DNA of 64,000 bases from Isoetes taiwanensis (GCA_021234155.1 JAJEKV010000003.1:11098413-11162412), one strand, 5' to 3'; numbered from the stretch's first letter, positions 32,052-45,235 are shown. The notes: a model not told the origin generated them from the sequence alone. Numbers and translations: made by a program.

Positions 32052-35000
32052 GATATCACATTTGCAACAGTTGCTGCAATCATTTCGTCTAATCAGATGT
32101 CTAGAGGAGTGTAAAATGAAAGAGTAAACTACAAAGTGATTAATAACTACTTTTCTCACAATGAAATGCTCTGAACTAATGTGGTCTGAGATTCCATAAA
32201 GTCTTGAATATGGATGATTCCTAGTTTTGCACTTTCAACTAAGCATCCTCACTGGAATAAGCTTAGAAGCATGTTTTTGCAAAGACGTCCCAAACTTATG
32301 ACAAGTAAATGATGCATGCATGTAAAAAAACCATACTGAATCGAGGGAGTTTGACAGTAAAAGAAAATGTATACGTAGTGGCAAGTATTATATCAGTTAA
32401 TTTACCTTGGGCATAATCCTTTTGCAAATGAATCAGAATGCTCTGAGTTTAGTTGCTCTTTCTCATGACTTCTCTATTATGAACTATAACTCCACAAAGC
32501 CCCTCAAATCGCCTACTGTTACTGGAATTTTTGCTTTCTTCAAAATAAAATAATATTTATTCACTGTTTCATTCGAAGTCAAGGCTCTGTAGTAGTATGT
32601 AAAGATGAACAACACAGCTTCAATCCTAGAAAAAGAGCAATGGCCAAATTATCTCTCATCGTAAGCTCAGTTAAATTAAAAGAGTACTGACTTATAACAA
32701 AATGAATTGGAACGTGAAATAATGCATTGCAAAATCGATTAATGTTTACATAGCAAACAACATTGTGGAGATTATGGATTCTATAAGAAGCTAGCTTACA
32801 ACTAATAAAGCAATGGGATTTGAACCCGCAAAATCCATGAATTCTAAAGCCATATATTGCTTTTAAACACATATTACAATAGGGTCTGCGTTAAAATAAG
32901 AGATCTACAATCAGATTGCTTCAAATTTACATGCTAAACTTCCAATACTTGATCCAACATCATCATATATGCCATGAAAATACATAAAAGGAATGACCTT
33001 GCTGAAATACTGCAAGACTTGAATGGTTTTAGCAAAAATGAAAAACTTGATAAGCAGATGGCCATTGGATCTCTCTTACTTGCCAAGGAAATAAATCATC
33101 AGTCTGCCTTATGTAATGTATATTATCAGTGACACACATGATCTTGGCCATTACAATCTCAAAGAAAATCTGTAGGAAACTTATGCATATGATTTGCAAC
33201 CGCATGGCTAGGTTCTGGCATCGAATGCTTTTCAATTACTATTGAATATCTATGCGTCTAGTGTATCACGCACTGTATCCTCATAAACAAGAACTCTGTG
33301 GGATTCTTGATTGTAGCAGCCAATAAGTTGAGCCAGATTAGGATAATGCCAAATTAGGATAATAGCCAATTAGATGAACTAGGGCAGTTAAATGAGTTCC
33401 ATTCACTTGAGCTTTATACATAGCTGAATAATTTTTCGGACTAGTTGATAGCATTACTTAGAGCTTCTTATTGCAAGAGTAATTTGCCAAATTAGTTGAT
33501 AGAATTAGGGCTTTGATAAATTTAAACCTTTCTGGACATGTCTCAAAGGAAGCAAAAAATTACCTTATCCAAGGCGTACACCTGCTCGCATGTCAAGCCA
33601 GCATAAACACCAAGTCAGAGCAAAGAATCGATAACAGAAACAACCTTCATGCCAGTTGTGTGAGAAGCCATTCGAAACCCTGAAAGAAAAAACCCAAAAC
33701 CTAGAAACAACCAGTGAAATCCAGAGCTCTGTCATGGTTTCCATAAGAATTCATCTATTCTATGGCAGTAGAATTTGCAAAGTCAAATGTTAAAAGAAAG
33801 GGCATCAAACAAAGTATTCATCCCAGATGAGAAGTCAGATGAGAAGAGATGGTTTGCCATTCGTAGATATGATGAATTGAATGCACTCGGTGAATTCCAC
33901 TTTACTTTCTCACATACCAAAAATTTAAACAATCTTTCACACATGTAACAAAATATTTTGTATACGCCTTCAATCAAAAAAAAAAAAAAAAAAAAAACCG
34001 GCCTAACCTAGTATCCTAGGTCAGCATCAGCTTCAGTCAATCCATCCACTGTATTATCAATCCAAAAATTTGAACGAATTCAAACTTGGTACTTGTGTTC
34101 CTTCAGTCTGTTATCCAATATACTATTTGAGACAAAGGTAACTTTGTAAACTTCTATCTACGAGAAAAGTCAGTACTTGAAACTGTAGCCAAAATACATT
34201 GTTTTACTGTCGGATTACCAAGAAGCCAAACATTTACGTCTTACATCATAACTGCAAATATCCCTTGTCTCTATATCCTTTAGAAGCCATTGTAGTATTA
34301 ACCCAACGGCCAAGCAAAAGAACTAGTCTGGCCAAGCAAAAGAACTAGTCTTGATATTTATGTTATAGTCAGTAACGAATTATACCACTATGACAGCTTA
34401 TTTTATCAGCCTAGATGTTTAAGAATAACCTGAATATATCATGATATATGGATAAGCCAATGGAAAAGTTCAAAAAGCATGGTTACAATATGCCCCTGTT
34501 CATTCAGACTACTCGTTGATTCTCTTCACTTAAGCTACAACAGAGCAAGTTCATGGGCTTAAAAGCCTTAAATGATAACTACATTTACCGTACATAAGGA
34601 AGAACACCTTCCAATCAGGCAAAGGGAAAAATAACTTCCTGTCTTGATGAATCATTTTGCAACAGTTTCTTGATTGCTCCATATCCACTTGCAGGCAAAT
34701 ACCAACATAAACATGTAACAAAGGAATCACAAAGAGAGGAGGGGATCCGCATCTGCAGACCAAACAATACTATATTAGCATGAAAATGGTAACATAGCAA
34801 GGGCCAAAAGGTACATTGGGTCCCCTTGGCTTATCGCCGATCACCCTTTGTAACCCTTTTGTCCCCGGTTAGTAAATGCAAGAAATGAAGATGCAAATAG
34901 AAAAAGATTTGAATACATTTATAATCTTGCAAAAGATCATGTGTTTACACACGAAAATATCACAGGTATTTATCACCCTTAGGATATCTGCCATAAATTG

Positions 35001-35150
35001 GCCGAGAACCATTTTGCATCCAGTAAGAGGTAACCGAATCATAAAGCAAAATGAAGTCCCCATTTGTGAAAAGTTGAATCAATCGGACATTGTGCAAACC
35101 AAGAAGGCACGTTTAAGTGTTATACCTTTCAAACAGATTGTTCTGAATGG
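32052..35150. other. AT-rich spacer without recognised genes
   Basis: Only short, unassignable frames are present. An A run at 33968-33996 may mark the end of an old retro-insertion, but no flanking duplication was found. GCCAAGCAAAAGAACTAGTC is directly repeated near 34310-34350. Confidence 0.45.
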
Positions 35151-35189
35151 AGCTTGCCTTGACTGTTCCATATCCAGTAATTGTATTCC

Positions 35190-36110
35190 ATTTACGCTGG
35201 ATGTTTGCTCATTCCAACAAAACTTTTCTCAGAGAAGCATTAGTCCTTGATATTTTCCTATTTGGAAACCAAAGGTCGCATTCCACAAATGAGGTAGCGA
35301 GCCTATTGCAACCATCCATATTCAAAACTTTGAAGATTCGAGTCTTCGCTAATGCAAAAATGATGCTTTCAGAAAGCAAAGGCCATGGCCGGAATGGAAG
35401 CTTTCGTACCACAAATGAGGTAGCAGAGCCTATTTCGTTATGCTGGACGTATGCTCACTCCAACAAATTTCTTTGCAGAACATTTAGTCCTTGGGATTTT
35501 CCTATTTGGAAATCGGCACATTATGATACATGAAACGGCTCAGCCTTTTGCACAAATGAAGCCTCCCATACCAAATGAAGCAACGGAGCCGTTTGTGATC
35601 AAAGATTATTCTTAACCTTGGATGATTAGAGTACCACAAATGGAAGCCGATGCATTTCTAGCAAAGGCCATGGCGGAATGGAGGCAAACCGGATAGAATG
35701 TGAGCAAGAGAAATGCGGTACTGCTAGGTTATGTGTTAGGTTAAAAAAGTATGGTCACAAAAATAGTGTAATAAATTAGGGCACAAAAACAATAGTACGA
35801 ATAAACCCAAGGTAAGGTAAAAGCCAAAATATGGCACCCATATATGCATGCATGCTCAAATATTCAAGGTAACCAAGATAAAAAGGAGATGGACATATGT
35901 AGAGACAGGATTTTACCTCACATAATATCAAAGTGGATGAGGACAAAGTATAAGATATGTTTTCTTGCATGAAATCCATGACGTTTCAAAGGCATGCCCA
36001 ACTAGTAAAATAGATGCCCATTTTAATGTGACGGAAAATGCCAAAATATGGCGCCCATGCATGTATGCACGGATATTCAAGGTATTCAAGATAAAATGGA
36101 GAGCTGCATA
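35190..36110. repeat. Two separate pairs of direct repeats
   Basis: The first pair, about 35195-35300 and 35440-35520, shares CTGGACGTATGCTCA(C/T)TCCAACAA and TTTTCCTATTTGGAAA. The second pair, about 35825-35895 and 36042-36110, shares GCCAAAATATGGC(A/G)CCCAT and ATTCAAGATAAAA. Both are degenerate. No coding potential is evident. Confidence 0.65.
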
Positions 36111-36202
36111 TTGCAAATTACAACAGTGATGTTTCTAAAGTAACACAGGCATGACTCTCTAGTAAGATAAATGCCTCTTTGACAATTCTATGTCATGTTC
36201 AT

Positions 36203-36204
<2 letters not shown>

Positions 36205-36241
<37 letters not shown>
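36205..36241. repeat. A36 homopolymer
   Basis: A near-pure A run (preceded by AATT) of about 36 bases. No target duplication was recognised, so its origin as a retro-insertion tail is only possible. Confidence 0.7.
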
Positions 36242-36245
<4 letters not shown>

Positions 36246-36839
36246 TAAACCTCGGTCAAGTGAATTGGCACGAGGGTTGTTTGATATTGTGGGGGGTGGA
36301 AAGAATGTGCTACTTAAGGCATATTAATAGGCCCAAATATGATGTGGATAATGTCAAGAAATAAGAAAAAAAATGGAAATTTTTTTAGGGGGCCCTTTGG
36401 AGACCCCATATTATCTCTAATCTAAGTATGGTCACACATTCTTGATTTTCATGACAATTTTATACACATTTTGTTGTCCCTTCCTTGCAATAATCTTCAT
36501 TCCAGTTACTTGAGCTTAAATGTCGGTCTCGTCTGCATTCTATATTCTACTTGATACTGCACATAAACTGCTTCTAAACCATCATAGAATTGACAAATTC
36601 ATGGAGTTAAGAGCTCTTGCACAAGATATCTCCAATGTCGTGCAACTTCTTAATGCCATCTCAGCATGTTTACCCTGAAACAAGCACCACCATTTATATC
36701 TTGGTAGTCCATCCTTGCAAATTATAGTCCTAGGTTTGCACATATCTCCAGCTTTCTACCTCATGACATCTATTGTCCCTCCCATATCATGTAGCTCTTC
36801 TCAAATATCATTCAAAAAGCTCTTCTTCCTCATGTCTTG

Positions 36840-36977
36840 TTAGTAGTTTTGGATGCTTTTCTTATTTATGAGAAATCCTGCCATAATGCCAATTGTAGAT
36901 GCCGCAATACCATATCTCCTGCTTGCTTCACGAACTGGAATTAGGTTCTCACTTACCATGTCCAAGACCTCCATCAT
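36840..36977 (-). pseudogene. Helix-turn-helix-like fragment
   Basis: The minus strand reads MMEVLDMVSENLIPVREASR and RYGIAASTIGIMAG, which has the AxRxYGIxxSTI pattern of psq/CENP-B-type HTH domains common in pogo- and Tc1-like transposases. It ends at a stop with no DDE domain recognised nearby. Surrounding sequence to 37930 holds no other support for a gene. Confidence 0.35.
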
Positions 36978-38588
36978 TTGATCTTCATTCTAGTTTCATC
37001 TTTGACTTTGAGTAGTTGATTCACTCGCAGAGGTAGGAGCTCTTACTCTCTTACTAGCTAGATCCACCTTACTTGTGGTTGGATTGCCAATGCTAAAATT
37101 TACTCAAGATCTTGTGGAGATCGTGGCTTGAATCTCAAGCAAAGATGAGTGCATCAAAGCTTTGGGAGAGTTAAGAGTGCTGCAGGATTGTAGAATGGAA
37201 TAGAGAGGCAATGTTGACAAGGAATTCCCACAATTTGCATTCGAATTCATTCCCGTACAACTTAGTTCAAATCTCTTTCTATGAGTATAGGTAGACCTAT
37301 TATACTTGAGTAAATATTTCATTGATGCTCCTTCGTGAAATCGAGCATTGCTGTAAGAAAGAGCAGGATTTGACGCCAAATTATAGAGGATTTAAGGTAG
37401 TAAGGTATTAGGTTCACATCCTTGTCTCACATAAGGGTAAATGCATGTAAGCTCAGGGATTATTGCTGACACCACATGCTCGGCGTTCTGGCAATCGTGT
37501 GGACCATTAGATGGAAGTTTTGAGACTAAAAGTGGACTAACGCACGGAATGCTTTTGTGTAATACATGCCGACTTGGGATTACTTTTATTTTGATGTCTT
37601 TCTTTCTGTAATTTCACCTCAATTAATTTTACATAACTCAACTTACACCACAACAAAATTTACAACAGAACTTACTCTCACAATTAAATTCACATTCATA
37701 AGAACCAAGATTATATCCTTTCCATCACAACATAGAATTTATTAGAACAAAATTTAACAGCCAAGAAAAATTAGCAAAGTTTATCAGAAACAACCAACTC
37801 TTTTACAATAGAGCTCTACTCAGAAGTTTTTCAGAAGTTTCAAATCATATCACAATTGTCTTAGAGAATATTCGACTGCCACAAAAGATCAACCTAGTAA
37901 AATATCAAACTGAACTGCCAAAAGTAGAACCCTATTGACATTTATCCAAAACATCACCTATCGTTGCTGCTAAATCCTTGACATCAACATCACCAAAGTT
38001 GAAAGTACAATTAGAGAAGGTACCTCTATTGTTAATAATAGGCACAATGAACTTGCCAATTGCCTTTGCGCTCGCAGGATGATCCTTGCTCAAAATAGCA
38101 TAGAAATCATCATCATACAAATCATCTTCAACTTCGAAATGGCTAGTCTTCACCATCTGATTCTTCGATGCAGCTGGCATCAATGGGACTGCAAAATCTT
38201 TCAATTGCAACACAAAAACTGAAATATCCTTGAAAAGAATACTTTCCTTCCCGAGATCCTTCCATCTTCAATAGCTCGAAGCAGAAAAGTACTTTCAGCT
38301 ATCATACGCAACGTTGCAATCAAGTTCTCCAAGAACAATATTAAATCTGCTATATAAACTCAAATGAAAATAAACAAGCAATCTGTCGCAACTTACCTAC
38401 AATCACATTCTTATACGGCCGTGGCGAACCATCTGCAGTACATGACTGTCCAATTATTTCCATACACCTATTGATTTTAGAATCACCATTTCTATCATAC
38501 TAAAACAAACAAAAGATACTAAAAAACACTTCTGTCATGCAAAAAAACAATAAAATAAAGATTATAAAACTTACTTTTTTATATCTAT

Positions 38589-38641
38589 CTACACTCTTCT
38601 CCGTGGACGATAAAAAGTCTATTCCATTCTATTCTATTCTT
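38589..38641 (+). mobile_element. LINE 3'-end fragment with pentamer tail
   Basis: TCTCCGTGGACGATAAAAA followed by CATTCTATTCTATTCTTAT matches the 3' end of the LINE at 42560-46638 read in its sense direction. Flanking TTATATCT on both sides (about 38579 and 38639) may be a short target duplication. Confidence 0.65.
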
Positions 38642-38766
38642 ATATCTCGTAGTTTGCATTGCAACAATTGCAGGAACATCAGAAAAAGCAAGACGAGTAA
38701 CCAACGATACTCTTTCAGACTTCTGGACTGACGACTGAAGCCATAGTACGAAGCCACTTGGAAAGG

Positions 38767-39651
38767 AAATTAATACCAATAGGCGTAACTCCATACTAGG
38801 TTTACAATATAAAATGGTGTTTTCCTTCGTTTCACCGAATAGAAGGAAAACAAAGTTCTAGAACTACGGAGGTAGTTATTGGGTAGTTATTTTGTCCTTT
38901 TCCCTTCTTGCTCCCTATTTAAGTTCTTTCTCCTCCCTTTTCTTCCTTATCAGCTCTCGTTGCATCTCTCTTTCGTCTTCCTAGTGTTGGGCCCCACCCC
39001 CCCACCCTTCTCCCAATCGTGAAACTTATTTGTGTAAACTTACATCTTGTTGTAGGCCTCGTGCCTGGTTGAGACCTTCATGCCTGGTTGAGGCCCTGGT
39101 GTTTGATTGGAGGCCTTTGTGCCTGGTTGAGGCCCTCGTGCCTGGTTGGAGGCCTTTTGTGCCTGAATGGAGGCCCTCGTGCCTGGTTGGAGGCCTTTTT
39201 GTGCCTGGATGGAGGCCTTCGTGCCTGGATAGCCCTAGTGGCCTTTGGTTTATTTTCTTGTGTATGCAGGGAAGCAGTTGGTGAGCGCAGTCATTTTGGA
39301 TGAAGGTGTTGGATTCTTGGCACAAGATGAAGTCCAATAGAGAAGGCAACTCGAACATGAGTTTAACTTCAACTTCTTTGTGATAATGTATTTTTCACCC
39401 AATAAGGCTGGTCAGCATGAGGGTACAGATTCTCTTATGATTTATGACTCTAGCATAGATTAGTGATTCCATTATTGTCAGGGTTTTTCCTCGAAAACCC
39501 TAAAGGGCGAGGTTTTTTAATCCCGGCCATAATGGTTTCACTAATCTGCTATCAATATGTATTGGTTTTGGTAATAAAGAGATGCAGAGATGCATTATTA
39601 GTAAATTAATACCAATAGGCGTAACTCCATACTAGGTTTACAATATAAAAT
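38767..39651. mobile_element. 787-bp insertion between perfect 49-bp direct repeats
   Basis: 38767-38815 and 39603-39651 are identical over 49 bases (start AAATTAATACCAATAGGCG, end TTTACAATATAAAAT). The insert 38816-39602 opens with a promoter-like stretch (CCCTATTTAAG, CT-rich leader), holds a minisatellite, and ends with GTCAGGGTTTTTCCTCGAAA and TTTTTTAATCC, a motif shared with the LINE 3' UTR. The final bases are AATAAAGAGATGCAGAGATG. It looks like a non-autonomous non-LTR element with an unusually long target duplication. Confidence 0.65.
39055..39235. repeat. Minisatellite, about 20-22 bp unit, about nine copies
   Basis: Variants of GCCTGGTTGGAGGCCCTCGT repeat head to tail inside the 787-bp insertion. 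The units differ mainly in T-run length and GAGG/GAGA. Long frames on both strands here are repeat artefacts. Confidence 0.9.
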
Positions 39652-40842
39652 AAACAGTTTAAATTAACTAGAAAACTAAGACTCGAAAACTTGACAAACA
39701 GTCTTACCGTAGTTTTGTAATGTGGATCAACCGAAGAAAGAAGTGGCACACCTCATCATCCTTCTCTTTCATAGGCGAATGCCGAATATATTGCTTATAG
39801 GTAAACGCAACATCCTTTTCATGTGTCAAGATTGGTATTCTAAAGTGCTCATCATTGAACTTAGTGATAGCAGGATTGTAGTTCTTACTAATCCTCTCAC
39901 CATACTTGTTAACTCTCCAATTTCATCCTTATCGAAGCACATATCATAGTCTTTCACCCGATACAATGCCGTTGATGCCCTAATACCAAAGGAAGTTAAT
40001 ATGCAATAAACAAGATGTGTAATACACCCAAAAGGGTGTGCAATCTAATGATCGATATCAGAAAGTATTTCCCACCCATGGCTGAAGGTGATAACATGGG
40101 TCTTTTCTTCGCCTTTTCATAATTTTTCTCCTTCCTTGACTTCTTCACCATACCAACAAAAGCCTCACAACTCTGAGCAAAGACTGCATCTATTCTAATA
40201 TTAGAAGGATCTTCACTAATGCAGGTCTCTCCAATTCTCTTCTCCTGTTCTCGTCTAACGATTCTACCAACAGCTCTAAAGAAAGAGCTAAGTCTACAAA
40301 TCATAGAAAAAAAAGAATAAATTAACTACTTTATACCTAATTAAAACAATCAGATTAACAACTTGCATTCCAGGTGGATAAAGCTTTCCATTCTTCTTCT
40401 TTGGATATAAAATTAGCAAAAATAAATGAGTCATGAGTTCTACAAACACAAAATTAATCTATGAAAAAAATTTGTAAATTATAAAACTACCTGAATAAGA
40501 AACTTAGTAAGCATCTCATTCAATGTCTTCAATGGCAGCTTCTTAATAGGAATATTAACCCGCTGTTTGAAGTCCTTGCTCCGCTGATCAAACTTATGTC
40601 TATTCCATGTATTAACTAACTTAGAACGATTTATTCCACCATTTAATGCCTCAAAAAGCACGTCTTCATCGAGAGGCAGTCAGTCATCCTTCGTATCATA
40701 CTCTTCATAATCACTATTGTTTAATCATCAAACAACCGTGCTAAAATCTGCTCGGGCTCTTCAAAAGAAACAACATCATCACTTGTCATATCTAGAACAC
40801 AGAGTGTAAATGATGGTTGTGAAGGTTCTGGATTCCGAGCCA

Positions 40843-42559
40843 TTCTACTCAACAACAAAAACCCTATCAGATATACATCCCTCTTGTATTGAAGTAAAAC
40901 TAACTAGAATTTCATGGCACTCTGCAACAAGATCCTCAGTACAGATCAATAAGGATAGCCCTAAATGTCAATAAGTGCAACCTCAAATCTCGCTAAGATC
41001 GGACAAAATCACTAAAACTTATGAATCAATAAGAGATAGGTAAAAATCAATAAAGATCAGCTCGAAATGACAACAAATCCATTAACAAATCCTCACAAAT
41101 ATGATTGGCCAGTAAATTTTCGCAGTAAAGGTCGCTATGATCCTAGCAAATTTCCATAGCCATGCAAGCATCCAAAGAAGACACTAACAGATCTTTGCAA
41201 AAAACACCAAAATTGTCGCCATCGCCATGCAGGAATCACCTAGAAGATACTAACAAACCTCTGCCATTGCTAACAGAGCGAGTGCCATCATTTATAGGCC
41301 AAGTGCTATCACGGAGCTCCAGCAAGACCACTGCATCCGCCATAGTCAGGAGGTCCGCCCAAAAGATGGAAAAAAAGGGAATATTATAAACCTAACCTAC
41401 ATGGAGGCCACATATAGTGTGTAATCCAACTGTCGTGGTATTATGCACGCGAAAATCTCCCCTCCAACGGTGGTGGCACGCCGTCTCGCGCATTATATTC
41501 CGTAAAACTGCCTCGCAAATTATATTTCGTAAAACCTCGAGGAGATTTTTCCACATAAATTATGAAGAGGCTCTATAAAACTTGCATAAAATATGAAGCA
41601 GCTGAGGGCCAAAACCAATTTAGAATATTTGATCTGAGGCCAAATCCTAGCCGCTATAATGGAAACTCTAAAACTGGAATACAAGTAGCATACAAAAACA
41701 CATTATGGTGGTTTAAAATATTTTTCCAGATCAATGGTCACATGGATTTCTGGATCAATAGTCACATGGATTTCAAGGTTAATTTAGAGAACAAATATAC
41801 AAGTAAGATAAGGCAAATATGCAAATAACAAAAGGCTTCTTGGGAATCGAACCTAAGCATATCCAAAGAGCCAGGAAATTAAAATCATACATGTGTTCTT
41901 TAAGCCTCCAACATAAATACATTTTATTTGATTAAAAATATGAAGCCTCATCTTCTGAAGAAATTAATACAAGGAATGGCTTGCACTGCAGCACACAGAG
42001 CCTACCATTTTCTCTCTCCTCTACCAAACCTACTCAGCTACTGTAATCAAGCCAATACAGGCCGCAAAAGCGAGCCAGCATAACATAGCTGTATATAAAT
42101 ACCCTGGCAATATCTTAGCATTTTATGGATCAAAATTTATGATAAAACTACATTGAAATTGGGTGTTAGTGCTTTCATAATCCAGAATCCGAATCTGTGA
42201 GATCAAATTCCCCACCATTCTTGATCTATATAAGCTGAAACAAAAAACCCTTAAGAAATAAACTAGAAATAAATAATACAGCACTGAACCTGCCATTTCT
42301 TTTGCTTAGAATACCGTGGTTAACTAATTTATCTACTGCATCAACATCGCTATAAGGCATTAAAGCATCGCTATTAGAACATCGCTATTAAGAAATGCTG
42401 CAGTTGAAATCTGAATTGAACAGTACCTTTACGAACCCAAAACTATTTGGCCTGAAGCCTCAAAACCATAATGCAAAGGGGATGGAGCCATTGCCCTTGC
42501 CCCAGATGCAACCTAGAAGCCTGATATGACCATCGCCCTGCCCAAATTTTGCAAAAAAA
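40843..42559. other. Spacer upstream of the Crypton-like gene
   Basis: No gene is recognised. Near 41495-41555 TCGC(G/A)(C/A)ATTATATTCCGTAAAAC is repeated twice, 34 bases apart, and may lie in the old promoter. The rest is AT-rich. Confidence 0.4.
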
Positions 42560-42754
42560 CAGAGAGAGAATAGAATAGAATAGAATGTGTTTTTATCGTC
42601 TACGGAGACCAACTGGCCTATGGGACCCAAACAAAGAGAAAGCATCAAGCGTATTACTGTCAGGATTAAAAAACTCCCGCCCCGAAGGGTTTTCGAGGGA
42701 AAAACCTTAGCAGTAATAAGGATACTGGTATACTGTACAATCGTATATGACAAT

Positions 42755-43143
42755 TCAATGTTGTACCAGAGAACATAACTGAGTCCGTGTATCCATAACC
42801 TCCTGGAGGTATGATCCCAATAAGCCCACGGAGGCCCTGTTCAACAACTCATACAGGGGCTGGTGAGGTACAATTAACTGAACATACCATGCCCAAATAT
42901 GATCGAATATTGGACAGGCCTGAACAGCATGACATTCGTCCTCAATGACGCCCTGTTGGCAATACTGACAAATTCTGTCCTCACTGGCTCCCGAGTCCAT
43001 CGCCCTGTCTCAATGTGGAGGTGGTATGCACTCCTGCGAATGGAAGCTACCAGTCTGTGCTTCTTCATGGGCAAATGAGTGCGCAAGTAGTGTTGTGGGC
43101 CTCTTGTGAGCATGGGGTTGACTTGTTGCTTGTAGTGTGCCAT
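42755..43143 (-). pseudogene. LINE C-terminal Cys/His domain
   Basis: The frames read LHIETGRWTREP then RICQYCQQGVIEDECHAVQA, CPIFDHIWAWYVQL, the CxxC...EDExH...CPxF pattern that closes many plant, algal and animal LINE RT proteins. A relative occurs at 60437-60769. Confidence 0.75.
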
Positions 43144-43832
43144 TTTAACATGCAGCAGGGCATCCGCATCTCAAAGCTTGGCAAGGAAGCTAGCATCTAG
43201 ATACTGCCGCAATGCAAAGTGCTCCTTCTGTCCATACATGCCCGCATCTGTGTGCTGCACATTCTAACGTGAGCACCACTGAGCTTGCTTGTCCTTCCAA
43301 CGGGTTTTGAGGCGCTGTGGAGCCATTGCTACTGCCAATGCAAGATTGGGCAATCGGGCATCACCCATATCAACTACCTTCTGAAAGTAAATGATATAGC
43401 GTTCCAGTGCAGCCCTTTGAAAGGGTAGAAAACCCGTCTCCTAGAGCAGGATCTGATATGGAACTGTGGATTTCATCCCAAGTGTCCCTGCTAAGAAGGC
43501 CTTTTGTACCCGCTCCAGGTTATTCCAGGTGGTGAGGGATATCACCGGATCATACCTCTGCCCAGTACAGGAGAACCGGCCCTGAACAGGTGTGACTGGG
43601 GGCCCCAGGCATACAATTCTGCCTTGTGGCTATTGCTCTGCATGGCATATAGTGCTTTCCAGCTTGCTGTGACACGCACTTGATGGAAGCATTCCAGTGT
43701 GTGGTGGTAGAAAACTCGATCCGTAAATACTTATAGGACAAAGCTACCTCTACATCTTGTCCCTGGTAAGTGAATGAGGGGAGCCTTGACTGATGGGATG
43801 ATGGAATTAGAAGCACTCTAGTTTTAGCCAAG

Positions 43833-45165
43833 TTAACTCTGATGCCAGTGAACCGACAGAAAGTGTCTAGAGCATCCAAGTGTACGTTGCATGTCTTCTA
43901 GGGTATAGGCTAGAAGGTCAACATCGTCAGCATATATGAGTTGCCGAATAATGTGGTGCATAAGTTGAGCGCCCCCTCCTTCATGATCAGCAAGCCAATC
44001 AAGTTGATCAATGTATAGGCCAAAGAGTGTCGGCAACCCTGACGCACTCCATTACTACTGACGACAGGCTGCCCTGACGATGTGAGATGGTCTGAGCATG
44101 CCTCGTATAGCCTGTATATTGCATTTTTGCAAGTCGACGGGGTCCCCAATTGCCTCAATCTGTCCCACAACTTGTCCCGAAGTACTGTGTCGAAAGCCTT
44201 TGCGAAATCCACGAAACAATAGTACAGGTTTTGTCAGTGATTCCTGCTATCCTCAATTAGTGTTCACAGAGTGAAGATATGGTCAATGGTGGAATGTCTG
44301 GGTCAGAATCCTGCTTGTGTCAGAGCCCGCACCTCTGTGTCTTCTGCCCATATCGTCAGCCGCTGCTCGAGGATGCCAGCTAACAATTTTGCAAAGAGAG
44401 AGCTGACCATGATGGTGCGATAGTTGGCTGGGCAGTGAGGGTCACCTGCCTTATATATGGGCACAACTCTACTAGTAGTCTACTGATGGGGGAAGCCTTC
44501 TTGCAATGCCTTATTGAATAGTGTCGTGAGGACATGCACCATTGGGGTTTCAGCCCACTTGAGAAGTTCTGCCTGCATGCCATCCGGATCTGCTGCCTTC
44601 GGCCATTAGAGAAGCATAGGCCGATTATGACACCCCCCTCTGTAATGACCAATTCTAGGCCCATCTGCTGAGGTACTATTGCCCGACCCCCTAATTGATC
44701 AAAAAGATGTTGTAGGTATTGTACCCATTGCTCCGAGGTGATGTGTCATGTAGGCTGTGCAGGCTTGCTCAATACCCTTCTCCAGAATGTCTTGAGGAGA
44801 CGATCCAGGAGACCGAACATCTGTTGCTAGTGTTCTAAGAGGTATCTGGCTTTCTTGATCTTGAGGAAAGAGCCTTGTTGACTGATAGCATGTGGGCGGA
44901 TGGTGGGGTCAATGACTTATCGAAGCTAATGTTTAATGTCCCTACATTCGTCATCAAACCACTGGTTGCGGGGGAAGGTGGAAGCTCCCAAGGGCCTCTG
45001 TGAGCAGTCTCTCCCGAAGCATCTGTCACCGGCCGTCAAAAGGAGCTGAGTCAGCTGGGCAGTTTGCTGCTGAAGTGTGGGAAGCTGCAGTAGTCCCTCC
45101 AGGTCATGCTCAAGCATCCAAGCATAAGTCTCTGCACGGTCATAATCCAGGCGTAGCCGGGGCAC
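43833..45165 (-). pseudogene. LINE reverse-transcriptase domain
   Basis: From high to low coordinates: WFDDECRDIKH, a damaged middle, MDFAKAFDTVLRDKLWDRLR (FxKAFD box), GVRQGCRHSLAYTL (the GxPQG(C/S)PLSPxLF box, degraded) and LIYADDVDLLAYTLEDMQ (the YADD catalytic box) near 43930. At least three frame changes are needed. Confidence 0.8.
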
Positions 45166-45235
45166 ATGAGGTGATGAGGCATCGCGCAGGTGGCCTGCCA
45201 GTCTATATGCAGGAACATGGGCTGGTGGTCTGAGT

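Larger units (their letters stand above)
37932..40842 (-). pseudogene. Spliced, decayed Crypton-like / DUF3504 gene
   Basis: The minus-strand start MARNPEPSQPSFTLCVLDMT is at 40842, with an acidic N-terminus and a frame slip plus TGA near 40680-40720. Then come DEDVLFEALNGGINRSKLVN and KTLNEMLTKFLIQ (to 40491), an exon with KKKNGKLYPPGMQ (about 40380), and one with FFRAVGRIVRREQEKRIG, EDPSNIRIDAVFAQSCEAF (about 40050-40290). Next is HEKDVAFTYKQYIRHSPMKE, DDEVCHFFLRLIH (to 39708), a piece near 38400-38500, and the end NNRGTFSNCTFNFG (37932-38213). The order KxxGxxYPP, then R-rich helix, then CPVxxYxxxRP/PFYL-like segment, then a closing NCTxN motif matches my memory of Crypton-derived tyrosine-recombinase (DUF3504) proteins. 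The family assignment is inference; the decay is visible. Confidence 0.4.

Noticed and set aside
32812-32832. GGGTTCAAATCCC on the minus strand, like a tRNA T-arm
   Set aside because: No matching acceptor, D-arm or anticodon arm in the surrounding 70 bases.
39030-39358. Repetitive Gly/Leu/Trp frames on both strands
   Set aside because: Translations of the minisatellite inside the 787-bp insertion.
41846-41866. GGTTCGATTCC on the minus strand, like a tRNA B-box
   Set aside because: The A-box-like TGGCTCTTTGG is only about a dozen bases away and no cloverleaf can be formed; neither a tRNA nor a convincing SINE.
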